Shown here piece after piece: positions 4,362-5,122 of a stretch of 5,122 bases of DNA. Location: assembly GCA_964485855.1 (NCBI GenBank), contig CAZAKI010000086.1, forward strand, positions 1 to 5,122, read 5' to 3'. The DNA is from UBA993 sp964485855 (GTDB lineage: Bacteria > Bacillota > Dethiobacteria > DTU022). The translations under genes were made by a program, and so were the position numbers. The number at the start of each line of letters is the position of its first letter. Position 1 is the first letter of the stretch. The notes under the pieces are model-generated. The model did not search any database and was not told the origin of the DNA. It saw only the letters and a list, made by a program, of their open reading frames with translations.

Positions 4362-5122
4362 ATGAACAAAACTATCGATGATATCCCTTTTGAAAATGTT
4401 TCGTTAACCATGCTGCTGTTGCTTTACGGAAGGGTGATGGAAAGCCGCTCTGCCGATCCAATCATCATTGATCCCCGGGGCGAGGAAATCGTCGATAAAA
4501 TTAACGATCAACTGCTATCTTCCAGCAGTAAAACCCTCCAAAACCTGGGCCGCTTTAAACTGAGCAAACGACTCGCCGTTCATGCTGCGATCAGAGCCAG
4601 GCAGTATGACCTTTACACCATGGAGTTCATGAAAGCAAACCCGGACTGCGTTGTCGTAAACCTGGGCTGTGGGATGGATACCCGGTTTTTCCGGATCGAC
4701 AACGGCAAGATTACCTTCTATGATCTCGATCTCCCGGAAGTGATCAGTTTTAAACGAAACCTGTTGGCTGAAACAGAACGCTATCAGCTGCTTGGCTGCT
4801 CTGTATTTGATCGCAGCTGGCTTGATCTTGTTTTGGAACAACAAAAACCGATTATTCTGCTGGCAGAAGGGCTTTTTATGTATCTGCCTGCTAAAGAGTT
4901 AAAAGAATTATTAACTGCTATAGCCGATCGGATCAACTACGGACAACTGGTTGCCGAGGTGGTGCATGAAAGTTACACCCGTGGTTTTAAGAAATGGTTG
5001 GTGGACTTCAAGTTCAAACACGAACTGAATTTTGACCGACCGGTATCCTACCAGTTCGGCATCAGTGACAGCGACGAACTTGAGCGGTTTTCTCCCCGGC
5101 TGAAGCTGATCAACGACTGGAG
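4362..5122 (+). CDS. Leucine carboxyl methyltransferase / TcmP-family O-methyltransferase, 3' end beyond the window
   Basis: 253 codons are visible with no stop, so the gene runs off the right edge. AAAGGAG (4350-4356), 5 nt before ATG 4362, fixes the start; an in-frame ATG at 4347 lies ahead of that site. The protein belongs to the LCM/PPM1-TcmP group of SAM-dependent methyltransferases. Evidence is VVNLGCGMDTRFF at residues 98-110 (SAM motif I with the family's GxGxDTR form), FYDLDLPEVI at 119-128 (the family's YDxDxPxV motif, whose acidic residues bind the ribose), and LLAEGLFMYL at 166-175. Bacterial members methylate carboxyl or hydroxyl groups of small molecules, sometimes polyketides; the substrate here is unknown. 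Family members are often about 260-300 aa, so little is probably missing. It is unrelated in subfamily to the methyltransferase at 3291. A 109-codon antisense frame at 4515-4844 is its shadow. Confidence 0.9.
   Translation, partial: MNKTIDDIPFENVSLTMLLLLYGRVMESRSADPIIIDPRGEEIVDKINDQLLSSSSKTLQNLGRFKLSKRLAVHAAIRARQYDLYTMEFMKANPDCVVVNLGCGMDTRFFRIDNGKITFYDLDLPEVISFKRNLLAETERYQLLGCSVFDRSWLDLVLEQQKPIILLAEGLFMYLPAKELKELLTAIADRINYGQLVAEVVHESYTRGFKKWLVDFKFKHELNFDRPVSYQFGISDSDELERFSPRLKLINDW

Noticed and set aside
4515..4844. 109-codon minus-strand open frame
   Set aside because: It is antisense to the LCM/TcmP-type methyltransferase, whose plus-strand frame has clear family motifs over the same bases.
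1..5122. CRISPR arrays, tRNA, rRNA, transposase or integrase genes
   Set aside because: No regularly spaced repeats, no cloverleaf or rRNA-like segments and no recombinase motifs were seen on either strand.

Overview
The window looks like a draft or metagenome-assembled scaffold from a Gram-positive anaerobe, probably a Clostridia / Peptococcaceae-type Firmicute. The basis is moderate: Shine-Dalgarno sites of the AAGGAG type, a MazF toxin close to the Firmicute EndoA pattern, an HD-GYP remnant, and moderate GC with AT-rich intergenic DNA. No rRNA or tRNA is present to settle taxonomy. A run of exactly 100 N (2259-2358) marks a scaffold join, so the left part (1-2258) and right part (2359-5122) may not lie at the printed distance.

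Layout. 1-176 holds no recognisable gene. 177-1130 is a ten-helix EamA/DMT-type permease. 1172-1279, on the minus strand, is a previously hidden remnant: the last 35 codons of an HD-GYP phosphodiesterase, cut off exactly where the control region of a MazEF-type toxin-antitoxin (TA) operon begins. That control region (about 1244-1330) has a plausible sigma-A promoter and three perfect short palindromes. It is followed by a ribbon-helix-helix antitoxin (1369-1638) and a MazF/PemK toxin (1638-1985) that overlap by one base. A cupin-like gene starts 12 bp later and runs into the N gap.

Right of the gap are the 3' end of a minimal nucleotidyltransferase (MNT) gene and, overlapping it by ATGA, a HEPN gene broken by a one-base frameshift near its start. 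Four bases after the HEPN stop lies, on the opposite strand, the N-terminal fragment of a DUF433-family antitoxin gene, cut off after about 17 codons. Three TA-type loci, two of them damaged or truncated, and one severed chromosomal gene therefore sit within about 1.8 kb. This reads as an insertion and decay hot spot for small mobile defence or addiction modules.

3291-4010 is a stand-alone class I SAM-dependent methyltransferase. A 351-bp spacer follows, with a good promoter candidate (exact TATAAT at 4176) and a 39-codon small ORF. The window ends inside a second, unrelated methyltransferase of the leucine carboxyl methyltransferase / TcmP family (4362 onward). Its frame stays open past the edge, and it has a clear ribosome binding site and family motifs. 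The methyltransferases and the permease are not obviously one pathway. I see no strong evidence for a wholly new system. The most informative points are the truncated remnants at the TA borders and the broken HEPN gene.
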